A stretch of 64,000 nt of DNA from Leuctra nigra (taxonomy: Eukaryota > Arthropoda > Insecta > Plecoptera > Leuctridae): the NCBI GenBank assembly GCA_934045905.1, contig OW203769.1, positions 25,389,705 to 25,453,704 of the forward strand, read 5' to 3'. Below are positions 26,701 through 35,163 of this stretch, piece by piece. How positions within the stretch are numbered: the stretch's first letter is position 1; the number at the start of each line of letters is the position of its first letter. The notes beneath the pieces are model-generated. The model was given only the letters and a program-made list of their open reading frames with translations. It was not told the DNA's origin and made no database searches. The position numbers were made by a program, and so were the translations under genes.

Positions 26701-29700
26701 TAGAAGATTTACTAAGAACCGTTGAAATACAGCATTTAAATGTTTGTGACAAGTGATTAGTACATTAGTAATAATGTTTAATAATAACGTTGATAAAACG
26801 AAGTTGAAATAATTTTATTTAAAATGTAAAAATAGATAAAATAAAACCAATTTTAAATTAATTAGAACAAGAAATATATAGGTATTCAACAAGTTTTTGG
26901 GTGATTATCATTAGATCTATGGAATGTATTATATATTTAGATATATTTAGATATATTTAGATATATTCTAAATATATTTAGATAGATTAATGCCGAGTCG
27001 AAGTAACAGAGTAATATTCGTTATTTTCATTTAAAGTATAACTTTGTCTAAATACCACAATTTAATCTAAACTTGAAAAAAATTACTTTGTGTTTGGCAC
27101 TGGTGAATTAATGTAAGTTAATTAACTGTATTGACTGTAAGTTATTATTATATTACCTATGTAGCAATTAAAATTATTTTATTGCACAACAGTGAGGATG
27201 GTAAATAAACACAATCATGATAGATAACAGCATCAATACAAAATTAACAACAATTTAAATCCTCACTTTCTCAAATCCTCGATCTCAGATTCTTGATACT
27301 GTCAAACCTCTCGCAAATTCTCACATGTGGTCTCATGTCGTTATCGCAGATCTCTGCCGTACCCGCTGAAGAAGAAGGACGGCAAGATGCACTACGAGTG
27401 CAACGTGTGCTGCAAGACGTTCGGCCAGCTCTCGAACCTGAAAGTGCATCTGCGAACGCACTCCGGCGAGCGACCCTTCAAGTGCAACGTATGCACCAAG
27501 AGTTTCACCCAGTTGGCGCATCTGCAGAAGCATCATCTCGTGCATACGGGTGGGTGAACGTCTTGTCTTGTTGCGATACAGAAATAAATAGATGAGACAC
27601 ATTCGGAATTGGAAGTCACATTCGGATGAAACCGAGATAAACGAAGTTTTATGTTGAAAATTGTATTGATCTTCCATTCAGATCGATATTTTAATTACTT
27701 ATTTCAAATCTTTCTAGAAATGTTCCGATGGAATATTCTGAAAGCTCATGAAAATAAACGCGAAATAACACTTTTAACTATTATTGTTTTCAAAACATTT
27801 CCTCAAAGCTTTGAATATTACATCCTTACCTGTACCCTTCATATTTATTACAGAGATTGTTCTGAGGATGACCTTCTGTATGCATTTTGTGCATTATCTT
27901 TGAACGCAACCATAATTTTATATATTATTTATTTAATTATTTTTTTATTCATTTAAATATACCTTTTTTTAAATATACCTTTTTGATAATTACGGAAACC
28001 ATGATTAGCGAATTTCTCTCTCTACCCAATTCTATTTTTCGGTATAAGGAACAGCGTTATTTACTTTTTATTCTATGCTGACACTGACAGACTCTGAACA
28101 AAAAAATATTTTCTTGAATCTTAAATTATTACTTTTTCGTTCAGAGGGTGACTGTGGTCGGACCGGTCGTTACCGCATAGTGACAAAATTATCTATTTCT
28201 TTGTTGAAATGTCTCACTCTTGATCATGCTCCTGCAGGCGAGAAACCGCACCAGTGTGACATCTGCAAGAAGCGCTTTTCGTCGACGTCCAACTTGAAGA
28301 CACATCTGCGGCTGCACTCGGGTCAGAAGCCGTACAGCTGTGACCTGTGTCCTGCGAAGTTCACGCAGTTCGTCCATCTCAAGCTGCACAAGCGGCTGCA
28401 CACGAACGAGCGGCCCTACACGTGTCAAGGATGCAACAAGAAGTACATCAGTGCCAGCGGACTCAGGTACTACACTTGGGGAACTTTTTATATTATGTAA
28501 CCAGGATACTTTGAAATATATTTCTTTTAAAATCACGAAAATTCGAGGCAAATTAAATATTAGCTGTCAGGAGATGTTGTTTCTTTCTTTTAAAATATAC
28601 CAATTTAGTGAACGAAGCGATCATCTAATTTTTGTGGCATGGACCTCTGATTATTCCGTGCGTATACCACTATACAGTTTGCACCGTTTCCCCGATCGAA
28701 CTGAAATTTTGCACACATGTACACTACCTCTGGGGTGCGCAAACCTGTATTTTTTTTCAATATTCGCTGATTGGTTCCAAATTCAATTTCTTTAAAAAAA
28801 TCAAATCAAAATCAATTCATTTTAAATTTCTTTGGTTTCTCTTTTTTTTAAACCTTCTGATTGGTTCAATTTGAAATTTTTGCAAGATCAGTAAGACCGA
28901 CATTTTGTCAAACATTACAAAGTTTCAGGCAAATCCTCCAAATTGTTTAAGTATTAATATTTTCTGATTTCTCGAAATTCAAAATGTTCCTATTAAGTTA
29001 AATTTTAGCATGGTGAACAAGACCAACACTATCTAATATTCTACACATTTGGTACATACCTACATTTCTCAACGTGGCCTATTCCTGCAGGACTCATTGG
29101 AAGACCACTAGCTGCCGACCTAACAATATAGAAGAGGAACTAGCGCTGGCTGCAGCCGCCGGCAGTCCTCCGAACTACTACTACGAGTACGCGGGCTCGG
29201 ACCTCAGCATGGGTAAGAGAACGACCTCTTATCGCTTTTGAGAAAGTAACCTTTAGTCCGTCCTATGATATGTGTCAGTAGAACAATATTGTTTATTTAT
29301 TCAATGTTCCCGGGTGTAGATTTCCTTTTCTCGTTTTTTATTAAATGAAATTTGTGCTCATTACATTTCAAAGAAATGGTATATAATATGGTACAGTAGA
29401 CAATAAAATCGTTCAAATTTAATTATGAGTTCATATTATTTTAATTGGATAGGTACAATTCAGAATATAATTTTGAATTAAAAAATGTTTAATCGTATTG
29501 TAGGGAGCTACGAGAAGGAGATGCCGGACATGGACTCTCGCGATTCGTTCGAAGGTCACCCGGCTGGCAACCACGCCGCCAACGACCACCCCCGGGCCGC
29601 GTACAACGGAGTGTCGAACCCGGCCAACGGGGAACGCCAGCACTGCATCGGCAACGCGAACGTCGACGCTCCGAGGGCAAGCGTCATTGAGTCGTCGCAA

Positions 29701-29724
29701 CCACACGTCATCGAATGCACGTAG
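947..29724 (+). CDS. Blimp-1: Blimp-1 / PRDM1 transcriptional repressor (split gene, 11 coding exons)
   Basis: Exons: 885-955 (ATG at 947, tentative), 15397-15585, 17212-17331, 20014-20139, 21939-22065, 23117-24092, 24210-25070, 27350-27549, 28238-28466, 29091-29212, 29504-29724. All junctions are GT-AG and all phases agree; the sum from the Met at 15403 is 3165 nt, giving 1054 residues plus stop. Numbered from that Met, a PR/SET domain spans about 27-178, a Ser/Pro/Asn-rich linker about 187-795, and five zinc fingers 813-949, followed by an acidic tail. In PRDM1 proteins the PR domain is catalytically weak and serves protein contacts, while the fingers bind GAAAG-type DNA and recruit corepressors. 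In flies Blimp-1 is an ecdysone-induced timer of development and a regulator of tracheal and eye genes. Order, spacing and signature strings ([30 protein letters not shown]) match PRDM1 and no other PRDM. Confidence 0.93.
2640..2900 (-). repeat. tRNA-derived SINE family 2, copy 1
   Basis: On the minus strand this reads a B-box-like CCCGGGTTCGATCCCCGC, then TTCCTGACTGAGG, a CAGTCGAGAGG block, CCACCTTCCATCATTG and an ATAATCATTCATCCGTCGCC tail. The tail and middle recur at 41728-41880 (minus) and 48445-48615 (plus), so it is a dispersed family with a Pol III promoter-like head. Confidence 0.7.
5706..5756 (+). repeat. (AG)n microsatellite
   Basis: A pure AG run of 51 bases, preceded by impure GA-rich sequence from about 5690. 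The opposite strand gives a low-complexity Ser/Leu frame that is not a gene. Confidence 0.97.
6673..6697 (+). repeat. Poly(G) tract, 25 bases
   Basis: An uninterrupted run of G. A 13-base C tract lies at 6400-6412. The surrounding text includes GTCTGGGGCCTCCCAGACCC near 6247, a G/C palindrome typical of the other tract-bearing loci. Confidence 0.95.
7140..7430 (+). repeat. Dispersed repeat, copy 1
   Basis: Shares AAAATAGCACACGTTGGT, AATTTATCTCAGAAAC and GATTGGATGAGCCACCTT-like blocks, in the same order and strand, with 48765-49100. Ends are not resolved and the class is unknown. Confidence 0.6.
10740..11020 (+). repeat. Minisatellite with a ~30-bp unit
   Basis: About seven to nine imperfect tandem copies built around TGTTTTAAAGTGGTATTATA followed by CTGGGAGATA. 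Units vary by substitutions and small gaps. A 71-codon frame over its end is simply a translation of the repeat. Confidence 0.85.
12590..12830 (+). promoter_or_regulatory. G+C-rich block, possible alternative promoter/5' exon
   Basis: A G+C- and CpG-rich island within AT-rich DNA, about 2.6 kb upstream of the PR-domain exon. It includes CGCGCGGGTGG, several CTAG-rich words and three tandem copies of GGAACTACCCCCT at about 12784-12823. No convincing coding frame. It could be a Blimp-1 promoter, or a repeat relic. Confidence 0.25.
14850..14955 (-). mobile_element. Truncated relative of the TTAA foldback element
   Basis: CTAAGTTAGTCTTTTATCTA, AATCATAATTAAAATTT, AAAGCGTCTGCAAAGGCAGC and CAAAATCG match, in order and with one deletion, the arm of the element at 25660-26186 read on the minus strand. 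The second arm was not seen. Confidence 0.55.
15036..15171. mobile_element. Small foldback (MITE-like) element upstream of the PR-domain exon
   Basis: Ends AAGTATCTGAG and CTCAGATACTT are perfect inverted repeats. Inside, AGGCT/AGCC and TTTGATTTC/GAAATCAAA continue the pairing with gaps. If the TA steps next to TCTGAG are the target duplication it would be Tc1/mariner-like; that is not certain. Confidence 0.6.
15397..15585 (+). CDS. Blimp-1: Blimp-1 exon: N-terminus and start of PR domain
   Basis: The acceptor is TTCAG at 15392-15396 and the donor GAT|GTGAGT ends the exon in phase 0. It encodes residues 1-61 from the internal Met. [16 protein letters not shown] is the segment that opens the PR domain in PRDM1 (compare the human acidic EDEF...YIVND region), and [14 protein letters not shown] is the PRDM1 signature before the first PR intron. 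Its G+C is far above that of the flanking introns. The predicted intron 1 (956-15396) carries a foldback repeat at 15036-15171, about 225 bp upstream. Confidence 0.92.
17212..17331 (+). CDS. Blimp-1: Blimp-1 exon: PR domain, second part
   Basis: A 120-bp exon, phase 0 to phase 0, with TTCCCAG acceptor and CGG|GTAAGT donor. It encodes residues 62-101. [20 protein letters not shown] and NRKYFWR are core SET-like strands shared with vertebrate PRDM1, where the matching text is [20 protein letters not shown]. Confidence 0.95.
17628..17838. mobile_element. TA-flanked MITE, family A copy 1 (211 bp)
   Basis: Terminal inverted repeats start CACTTGGCCAAACAAAACTT and pair with AAGTTTTGTTTGGCCGAGTG, with one mismatch in about 27. 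TA lies on both sides (17626-17627, 17839-17840), as for Tc1/mariner insertions. The interior (CTAGTAGGTGATCTCACATT...TAATAACAAG...GACCAGCAG) matches, inverted, the element at 36391. It sits inside a Blimp-1 intron. Confidence 0.85.
19425..19463 (+). repeat. 8-bp tandem repeat (TCGATTTC)5
   Basis: Four full units and one partial of TCGATTTC (one unit ends in G). Within a Blimp-1 intron. Confidence 0.95.
20014..20139 (+). CDS. Blimp-1: Blimp-1 exon: PR domain, third part
   Basis: A 126-bp exon, phase 0 to phase 0, with TTTAG acceptor and AAG|GTAGGT donor. It encodes residues 102-143, including [19 protein letters not shown] and the NLIACQY strand. NWMRYVNPA is the most conserved PR-domain block of PRDM1. 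It stands where SET methyltransferases carry RFxNHSC; the catalytic Asn-His pair is absent, as in other PR domains. Confidence 0.95.
20224..20740. repeat. G/C-palindrome repeat with two long poly(C) tracts
   Basis: Poly(C) of 12 bases at 20255-20266, 27 at 20569-20595 and 29 at 20683-20711, within Blimp-1 intron sequence. Between them are AACGCCCTGCGGGGTTGGGC and GGGGGCTTTTCCCCCCCAGA, and a weaker ATGCCCTGCGGG at 20408. The same kind of CCCTGCGGGG / GGGGCTTCGACCCC text appears near 61027 and 61187, so a dispersed repeat family is likely. Confidence 0.6.
21390..21497. mobile_element. TA-flanked short MITE (108 bp)
   Basis: CAGTGGCGGCAATATGATCG at the left and AACATGCCGCCAGTG at the right are inverted repeats. 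Further pairing is given by CTGTCTCTCTCTG and CAGAGAGAGATAGAG. TA at 21388-21389 and 21498-21499 suggests Tc1/mariner-type mobilisation. A CAGTGGCGGCATG fragment also occurs near 11157. Confidence 0.8.
21939..22065 (+). CDS. Blimp-1: Blimp-1 exon: end of PR domain
   Basis: CTGTGCAG acceptor and ATAA|GTAAGT donor (phase 1). It encodes residues 144-185. [20 protein letters not shown] followed by [17 protein letters not shown] matches the C-terminal PR block of PRDM1 nearly residue for residue. The split Arg codon is completed by GA at 23117. Confidence 0.95.
23117..24092 (+). CDS. Blimp-1: Blimp-1 exon: large linker with ENG-repeat region
   Basis: A 976-bp exon (residues 186-511) with GTGCAG acceptor and TTTAG|GTAAG donor (phase 2). 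The linker is predicted to be disordered and rich in Pro, Asn, Ser, His and Asp. Residues about 278-372 hold a degenerate repeat in which FENGK-like and YENGR-like cores alternate at 9 and 13-14 residue spacing (codons at 23398, 23455, 23482, 23521, 23548, 23590, 23617, 23656). The end is acidic (about 490-510) and reaches YVLDFS, which continues in the next exon after a 117-bp intron. A long antisense frame exists here but is a shadow of the GC-rich coding sequence. Confidence 0.93.
24210..25070 (+). CDS. Blimp-1: Blimp-1 exon: Ser/Pro-rich linker
   Basis: An 861-bp exon (residues 511-798) with TTACAG acceptor and ACAG|GTAAGT donor (phase 2). It encodes an acidic then Ser/Pro/Tyr-rich region. 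There are many SP and TP dipeptides ([19 protein letters not shown] and neighbours), which are potential proline-directed phosphorylation sites, and a [13 protein letters not shown] stretch. The corresponding part of vertebrate PRDM1 is also Pro/Ser-rich and recruits corepressors. No globular domain is visible. Confidence 0.93.
25311..27110 (+). repeat. Tandem duplication (~630-bp unit) in a Blimp-1 intron
   Basis: Unit 1 spans 25311-26475 and unit 2 spans 26481-27110. Both start TAGATTGAAAGATAATATGC and end TTTGGCACTGGTGAATTA. Without the 531 bp of inserted element plus TTAA, unit 1 is about 634 bp. Differences are few point changes, a GACCTATAG expansion near 26262-26290 in unit 1 and a 10-bp TATTTAGATA expansion near 26930-26975 in unit 2. 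Confidence 0.9.
25660..26186. mobile_element. TTAA-flanked foldback MITE (527 bp)
   Basis: Flanked by TTAA at 25656-25659 and 26187-26190. The neighbouring duplicate has a single TTAA at 26819-26822, so the empty site is visible. Ends GGTGCTGCAAGCGC and GCGCTAGTATCACC are imperfect inverted repeats. Long internal arms pair, for example ATCGTGATTAGATAAAAGAC with GTCTTTCATCTAATCATGAT, and CAGGGTTATCCCTTGG with CCAAGGGATAACCCTA. TTAA target use is typical of piggyBac-like or Kolobok-like transposases; no transposase is present. Confidence 0.9.
27350..27549 (+). CDS. Blimp-1: Blimp-1 exon: zinc fingers 1 and 2
   Basis: TTATCGCAG acceptor and ACGG|GTGGGT donor (phase 1). It encodes residues 798-865. 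[20 protein letters not shown] is the fixed entry into PRDM1 finger 1 (Cys815, Cys818, His831, His835). Finger 2 uses Cys843, Cys846, His859, His863. The linker is SGERPF. In PRDM1 proteins fingers 1 and 2 give most of the DNA-binding specificity. Confidence 0.96.
28238..28466 (+). CDS. Blimp-1: Blimp-1 exon: zinc fingers 3, 4 and start of 5
   Basis: CCTGCAG acceptor and CTCAG|GTACTA donor (phase 2). It encodes residues 865-941. Finger 3 uses Cys871, Cys874, His887, His891. Finger 4 uses Cys899, Cys902, His915, His919. Finger 5 begins at Cys927 and Cys930. [17 protein letters not shown] and [16 protein letters not shown] match vertebrate PRDM1. Reading through the donor gives a short false tail; the acceptor at 29091 restores LRTHWK. 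Confidence 0.96.
29091..29212 (+). CDS. Blimp-1: Blimp-1 exon: end of finger 5 and tail
   Basis: TTCCTGCAG acceptor and ATGG|GTAAGA donor (phase 1). It encodes residues 941-982. THWKTTSC supplies His943 and Cys949, so finger 5 is C2HC, as in PRDM1 proteins, where this finger is degenerate. An [12 protein letters not shown] helix and [14 protein letters not shown] follow; I do not know a function for them. Confidence 0.9.
29504..29724 (+). CDS. Blimp-1: Blimp-1 terminal coding exon
   Basis: ATTGTAG acceptor; TAG stop at 29722-29724. It encodes residues 982-1054, beginning [18 protein letters not shown] and ending HVIECT. The block is G+C-rich in a strongly AT-rich setting and keeps frame with the preceding exon. 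No domain is recognised. A C-terminal EEKEM/acidic stretch followed by VIE(C/S) is reminiscent of other insect Blimp-1 tails, but this is from memory only. Confidence 0.85.
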
Positions 29725-31500
29725 ATCGCCGAGTGAATTCCTTCAATGATCGCTTTTACATGGATTTTTGATTATTTTTTTATGGATGTGAGATAGTTTA
29801 TCTAAATGGTAGATTTGAAGGGGATTGGTTTTCTATTTAAAAAAAAAATCCCAGTGACTGAAAACTACGGGAAGTGTGGAATATATTTTAAGATTATTAT
29901 GAAATTACAAAAAAAGTGAATTGGCTTTTTTCGTCAAGATAATTAATACTCTTCACACTAAATAATAATTATATTAATTTGTTTTAAATGGATGTTAGTT
30001 GTTCTCTCTATTATCCTATAAAATATAAGATTTTGACTCTTATTGATATTATTATATTGTAATAATTTTGTTATCTTTTCGATAACATTAAGACACAGCT
30101 TTTCTATATATCGTGTAATAATTGTAATATATTGGAAACTAAATGTTGAATTTGATTTCTTAAATTCAATGATTGAATGTAAATAACTGTAATAATATAA
30201 GCAGCTTCTTATGTTTATAACAAATCTTTATATAAAAAAACACAGTTTGTTTATAAATAGCAATGTTTCACTTTACATAATAGAAATTTAACAGTAGATT
30301 GGTGTCTTGCACAACTCTAAGTGTAATTTGGTGTGATAAGATTTCACATACATTCACTTTGGCAACTGAACCTATATTATGTAACTAATAAGTATTGTAG
30401 TATAATGTATTTTTTTAGATTCTTGTCAATTTTTCAAAATGATTTTAAATCGGAGAGAAGTATTTTTTTTATATAGAATTTTTCAAATCTGTTTAAAGAC
30501 AGCAATGAGTTAAAATCATTTTGAAACCAAACAAATAATAAGTACATTTACTTCTCCAATTTTTACTTAAAACCATTCTAGCTGTGAATGTATCATCTAC
30601 CAAGAATGAAGTATTATTGATGTTGATTTTGGATAATATATTGATAATACTTAACTTTTACTCTAATATCGAATTAAGATGAAAATTACACGAATTTAAA
30701 TTAGTTAAATGTACGTGAAAATGTGTCGCTTTTAATTTATTTTTGAATGGATGATTGTTATTTATTTTTTGTCACTAGAATGAATGATGTTACATTGATT
30801 ACAGCACAGCATTAGGACAAGAGCCCCACCGAAAACGGTTATAAAAAATAATTACAATTATTGTATTGTCTTTTCGTTAAAACGTTTTCTATGTGTTCAT
30901 AATTTATTATTTATATTTATTTATTTAACAATCTTCGACACTAATCAAGGCACATTCAGCAACTGAGAAAAGTACTAAAAATATACATCACATGTTGAGG
31001 TACATAAGTTAATTGAATGTGATATTGCGGCATGTTTGTTGATAATATTCAAATTAATTTCAAGATCTTAGAATTTAGAAATAAAATAAACGTGACGCAA
31101 ACAACTCAATAAACTAGTGTACATTCTAATAATTCTAAAAGGTTAAAAGCAAATACAATAATAGGGCAGTTTGGAAATAAAAATGTAAAATTTGCCATAA
31201 GCAGACGTGAAGAATGTTTTTACATGATTTATTCTGGATTTTTCAATAATTCTATCAATCATGTTTCATTTATTATTTACTTCATTAATATTTATTGTGA
31301 AAAAGACTAAAAGCTAAGTCTTTATTACTCAGGCATTGGCAGCATCACTTATAGAACGTAAAGTTTATTTATTTTATATATAGTCTAAACTTATTATTAG
31401 TAATTTATTAGTTGTTCATATTAATTGTAATTTACTTTTTCCTTGAAAATATTTCAGTAAACTAAATAAAATATTATATAACATTCAGTACGAAATCGAA
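29725..31500 (+). other. Blimp-1: Blimp-1 3' UTR (end uncertain)
   Basis: After the stop codon the sequence is extremely AT-rich, with no open frame of note and many ATTTA pentamers (for example the run around 30905-30930). AATAAA signals occur around 31081-31090, 31107 and 31463, so cleavage could be at any of these or farther on; others occur to about 32330. Fly Blimp-1 mRNA is known to be labile, and AU-rich 3' sequence would fit that. Confidence 0.5.
30178..30185 (+). promoter_or_regulatory. Pumilio-type element TGTAAATA in the 3' UTR
   Basis: TGTAAATA fits the TGTANATA consensus recognised by Pumilio-family RNA-binding proteins. A second match, TGTATATA, lies at 31999-32006 if the UTR extends that far. 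In sequence this AT-rich such 8-mers also arise by chance. Confidence 0.3.
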
Positions 31501-33954
31501 AGCAATACAAAAATTAGATGAAGTTAACATTTTTATATTGATTATTTTTGAATGGGAGAAGATAGTATGTACTATGTACAAGGCAAAATTTTTAGTATTA
31601 AAAGTGAAAAAAAAAAACATAGAAATGTTCTGTTCCTAAGGCAAAGAAATCTATCTACAGAGGTACGATCTCACAAAGCAAACGAAGAATAAGTGCAAAT
31701 TACATTATTGTATAAAAAAAATCAAGATTCATTGCCGACAAATATAAATAAATATCCTTTTAAAAAACAAATAAAAAATTAAAAAATTGTAATAAACATT
31801 TTTGATGATGAATACGAAAATAAGCTGATTTAGTTATTTTCTTACGAATGCATGCGTAAAATTTACGTGCCTTGATACAAAAAAAATTTAGACATTTTTC
31901 TATTTTCTGAATTTTAGATATTATTAATTGTTGAGATTAGAAGTGTTTTTCGCCGGTGTTTTATTTGTTATATCATTGTTTCATGTCCACGCTATCGTTG
32001 TATATACATCCATTTTATTCAGTGCTAAAATTTTATAAGCATTTAAAGAGTCTCTTTTAAAATCTTTTTTTACCTCTGATACACGTAGGAGTAGGCAGTA
32101 TTGTTTGAAAAATATTTAGTGAATTGAGTGTGCCTATTAATAGTTTGTAAAATGGTATTCCTTACGAAGCATTACTTTTGTCATTGTTGTACAAACAGAT
32201 TTTCTGGAATATTTAATTCAATGCCGAGATATCTTGATGCGTATAGAATTTTAGACTCTTAATACTTGCACATTTTAATACAAATTATTTATTATTTAGT
32301 TTATTAAGTCTTATAATATGTATAAAAATAAATTTTATTTTATTTTCAAAACCGTTTGTCTTTTTATTTTTTGTGAAACAACAAAATTACGTCCCTTTAT
32401 TCCTCGGAGGTCGTATGTCCATTGCATAATTATCTTGTTTATCTGTTTCTTCTTTGATTCAAGAAAACTGTTCAATGTGTGGTCGTCGCAAGAAAATCTT
32501 ATTGCAATATTTGTCAAGAACTAAAAACATAATAGTAGCCATTTGTATTTGACACAAATTAATTGAAACTTAAACCCAAAGAGAAATGTATGCAACGCGC
32601 TTTGCCTTGTGTGATAAACTCACAGAAATTGTGTAAGAATAATTAGGAGCATTTCATGGCGTATGAAAGTATTCATGTAGTTAGTATTAGTTATAGGTAC
32701 ATACTTAGTTATCTAATAATTTATATTATCTTACAATTTTTGCAATGAACAGTTTTACAAAAAAGCAATTTCCTGTATCACTCAAGATACCAATTAGCTA
32801 GGTACTAATGTTATTCTTATTAATTATAAAGCCTCAATTTCCTACATTACTAAATACTTGTATTCAGTGACTTTATTTTACATTGTCAATAATGTGTCAA
32901 AAAAGTCAGTGTTTATGTATAGTACCTACCTATAAAAATAATAGGATAATGTTTTTATCTATAACTATAATCATTCACTTTGATAGTTGTAATACATCAT
33001 ATTTTGTCTTTAGATAAAGTTGGTTTGCTAAAAATGTTCTACAGTTTCTTTTCGTAATGCAGGGATAAACAACTGATTGACTGACGTCATTTTGAAAATT
33101 AATAAAATTTGTTGCTAAACAAATAATTGTTTCAGTTTACTTGTATTCATTCTTTGGCGTCTTTGAACGTTCGTTCTTCCTTCTGTGCCATCTTCCATAG
33201 TTTATCCACGTGCAATAATTGTGAGAATTGTTGTCATATTTGTTATTGTTTGTCCGATAGAAGTCGGCTAAAACAGAATTCAAACATTGTTCCATTATTT
33301 CCATAACTCACTTTTCCAGTACATTATCATCTCGACTGTGTCTGGAGCTGGGCTAATTAGTTGTCTATTCTTCATCTTAACTAGCTTGATTTCAAATTCA
33401 AGTAAGAGGATATTTTTTATTTAGAAATGTTTACTGTTTTTTCTAGATAAAATTAATCAAAGTCAAATGAATATTTTCTACATATTTAACACAAATCGTC
33501 GGCTAGGTGTTTGTTGCTTCTTTGCATATCGTTCAATAGTTCAAGTTAGTTTTGAATTGAAAAAAATGTTACAACTTTTGTGAGAATTAGTAATATTACA
33601 CAACATGCTTGACAAATATAACTGTGTGTATAATTTTTTTTTATATTATTGTGGTTTATTTTATTGTGGCCATACCTTGGGAGTTGTAAAATCGGCGTTT
33701 ATTTTATAATAATCATGGTCCAATAATTAAAAATATATGTAAGTTATATAAGTTCAATTATTAATATTATAAGTTTTTAACAATAGATATAATCACGATC
33801 GAATTCGCAGGGTAAAGGTTTAGATTTTCTTCGAGGACTCCGGCTCGAATCCATCTGACGACTATTCTTGAATGGATGTTTTTCAATGTTTACTTCAGTC
33901 TACATGGCATTGGTACATAATGATTACTCTTTCAATTCTTCATAATCTACCAAT
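31501..33954. other. AT-rich intergenic DNA
   Basis: Several further AATAAA words (to about 32330) could serve Blimp-1 transcripts. Two short frames around 32318-32524 lie opposite one another and look random. Otherwise I see nothing. Confidence 0.4.
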
Positions 33955-34115
33955 GGGCTTCCACGCTGCCACTTGCTCTCGCTACGCAGCGCTAGGGAGA
34001 ATTGTTCCTTTTTCCTTCCACGAATGTGTCTGTACAAAATGACAGCTAGATGACAGCTCACTTTAAACTTCTTGTATTTGAAATATAATGCCAAACTGTT
34101 GTGTTCCGAGTGAAG
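33955..34115 (+). CDS. Possible first exon of a THAP-like gene
   Basis: ATG at 34088 reads M-P-N-C-C-V-P-S-E then a donor-like G|GTAATT at 34116; another donor-like GTGAAG lies at 34110. MPxCCVP openings are typical of THAP zinc-finger proteins and are often cut by an intron just after this point. The preceding 130 bp are richer in G+C than their surroundings. No later THAP exon was recognised in the window, so this may be a relic or chance. Confidence 0.2.
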
Positions 34116-34250
34116 GTAATTGTTTTTAAATGTAATATATACTTATTAAATGAAGAAATAGTTTCAATTACTTACTTTTTATACTGGAAGATCACTTTAT
34201 GTTACAACTTCATTTGTTTTCAATTCAGACAAATCAACAAACATTTGACT

Positions 34251-34264
34251 GTTGCCATAGCAAC
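34251..34264 (+). promoter_or_regulatory. Perfect RFX X-box palindrome
   Basis: GTTGCCATAGCAAC is a full match to the palindromic X-box bound by RFX factors, which control ciliary genes in animals. The target gene is not evident. Confidence 0.35.
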
Positions 34265-35080
34265 CAGGTACGATTCTCCGTGGCGCCCTCTGTTCAAAGC
34301 TTGAAGTTTTGAAGCCCGTTGTCTCATATTATTTAAAATATTCGAATTGTTTTGAGATTTGTATCATTATATTATATTCATACGTCCATTTTGGCATCAG
34401 TAGGTGATGAATAATTTTTATTAATAAATAAGTAGAATATGAATTCATTTACGTGGCTAATTGGCTATTTTTTTGTATTCTTTAACTGACCCAATATTTG
34501 TATTTAGAATTGCTGATAAAAGTTCAATGACACTTTTGGTACCTATCCATAAATATTACAGATGGACACAAGGCCTAAGTTACCCTCAAACTTTACGACC
34601 CTACCCTCCCAACCTACCCTACTGTGTCCATCCCACCCCATGGACCACAGACTCCCTCAATCAATAATATCGACAAATACTTCGATTTTGCCAGGAAAAC
34701 ATCTATTGACACTGTATTGAGACCAATTCACACATGGCATCATTATAATTCCAGACTAAGTCAATGAGTGAGTATAGAAGCATTGAAGGTATTGAAAAGG
34801 ATTTTTAATGACTTTTGTTGATTATTGTTCTGTATGCAGAGGGATGTTTTAACCTTAAATTTGTTGTGTCCTATACTTCCTACCTAAAACCGATGAAAAA
34901 GTATTTTCGTGTGGTCAAAATCTACTACCTCTTTTTAGGTAAAATTGACAATCTAGGTAAAATTTGAGAAATGAATAATCTTGAAATTTGAAATGAAGTT
35001 AACTTTATGTCAAATAAAAACCTCAAAAAACCCTTAAAAAAAACTCGTCAATGCGTTGTGTCTATAATGTCCGTCCGTCT

Positions 35081-35163
35081 GTCCTGATTGGTTCAGTTGG
35101 TAGAGCGCTCGCCCGGCAAGTGAGAGGTCCCAGGTTCCAGCCCCGGTCGGTTCGGACATTTAG
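35081..35163 (+). repeat. tRNA-derived SINE family 1, copy 1 (tRNA-Ala-like head)
   Basis: The text GGTTCAGTTGGTAGAGCGCT resembles an A box and D arm, CTCGC-CCGGCAA-GTGAG an anticodon arm with a GGC-like anticodon, and AGGTTCCAGCCCCGG a B box and T arm. GTCCG...CGGAC can pair as part of an acceptor stem. Anticodon-loop position 33 is C, not T, the T stem has a mismatch, and similar heads occur at 37700 and 47215, so this is a SINE and not a functional tRNA gene. Confidence 0.65.

Noticed and set aside
28640..28740. GAACTGAAATTTTGCACACA-like text resembling the reverse of 39340-39380
   Set aside because: The shared block is too short to define a repeat and the flanks do not align.
35081..35163. 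Possible functional tRNA-Ala gene
   Set aside because: It has an incomplete acceptor stem, a T-stem mismatch and C at loop position 33. Two related copies show it is a SINE head.
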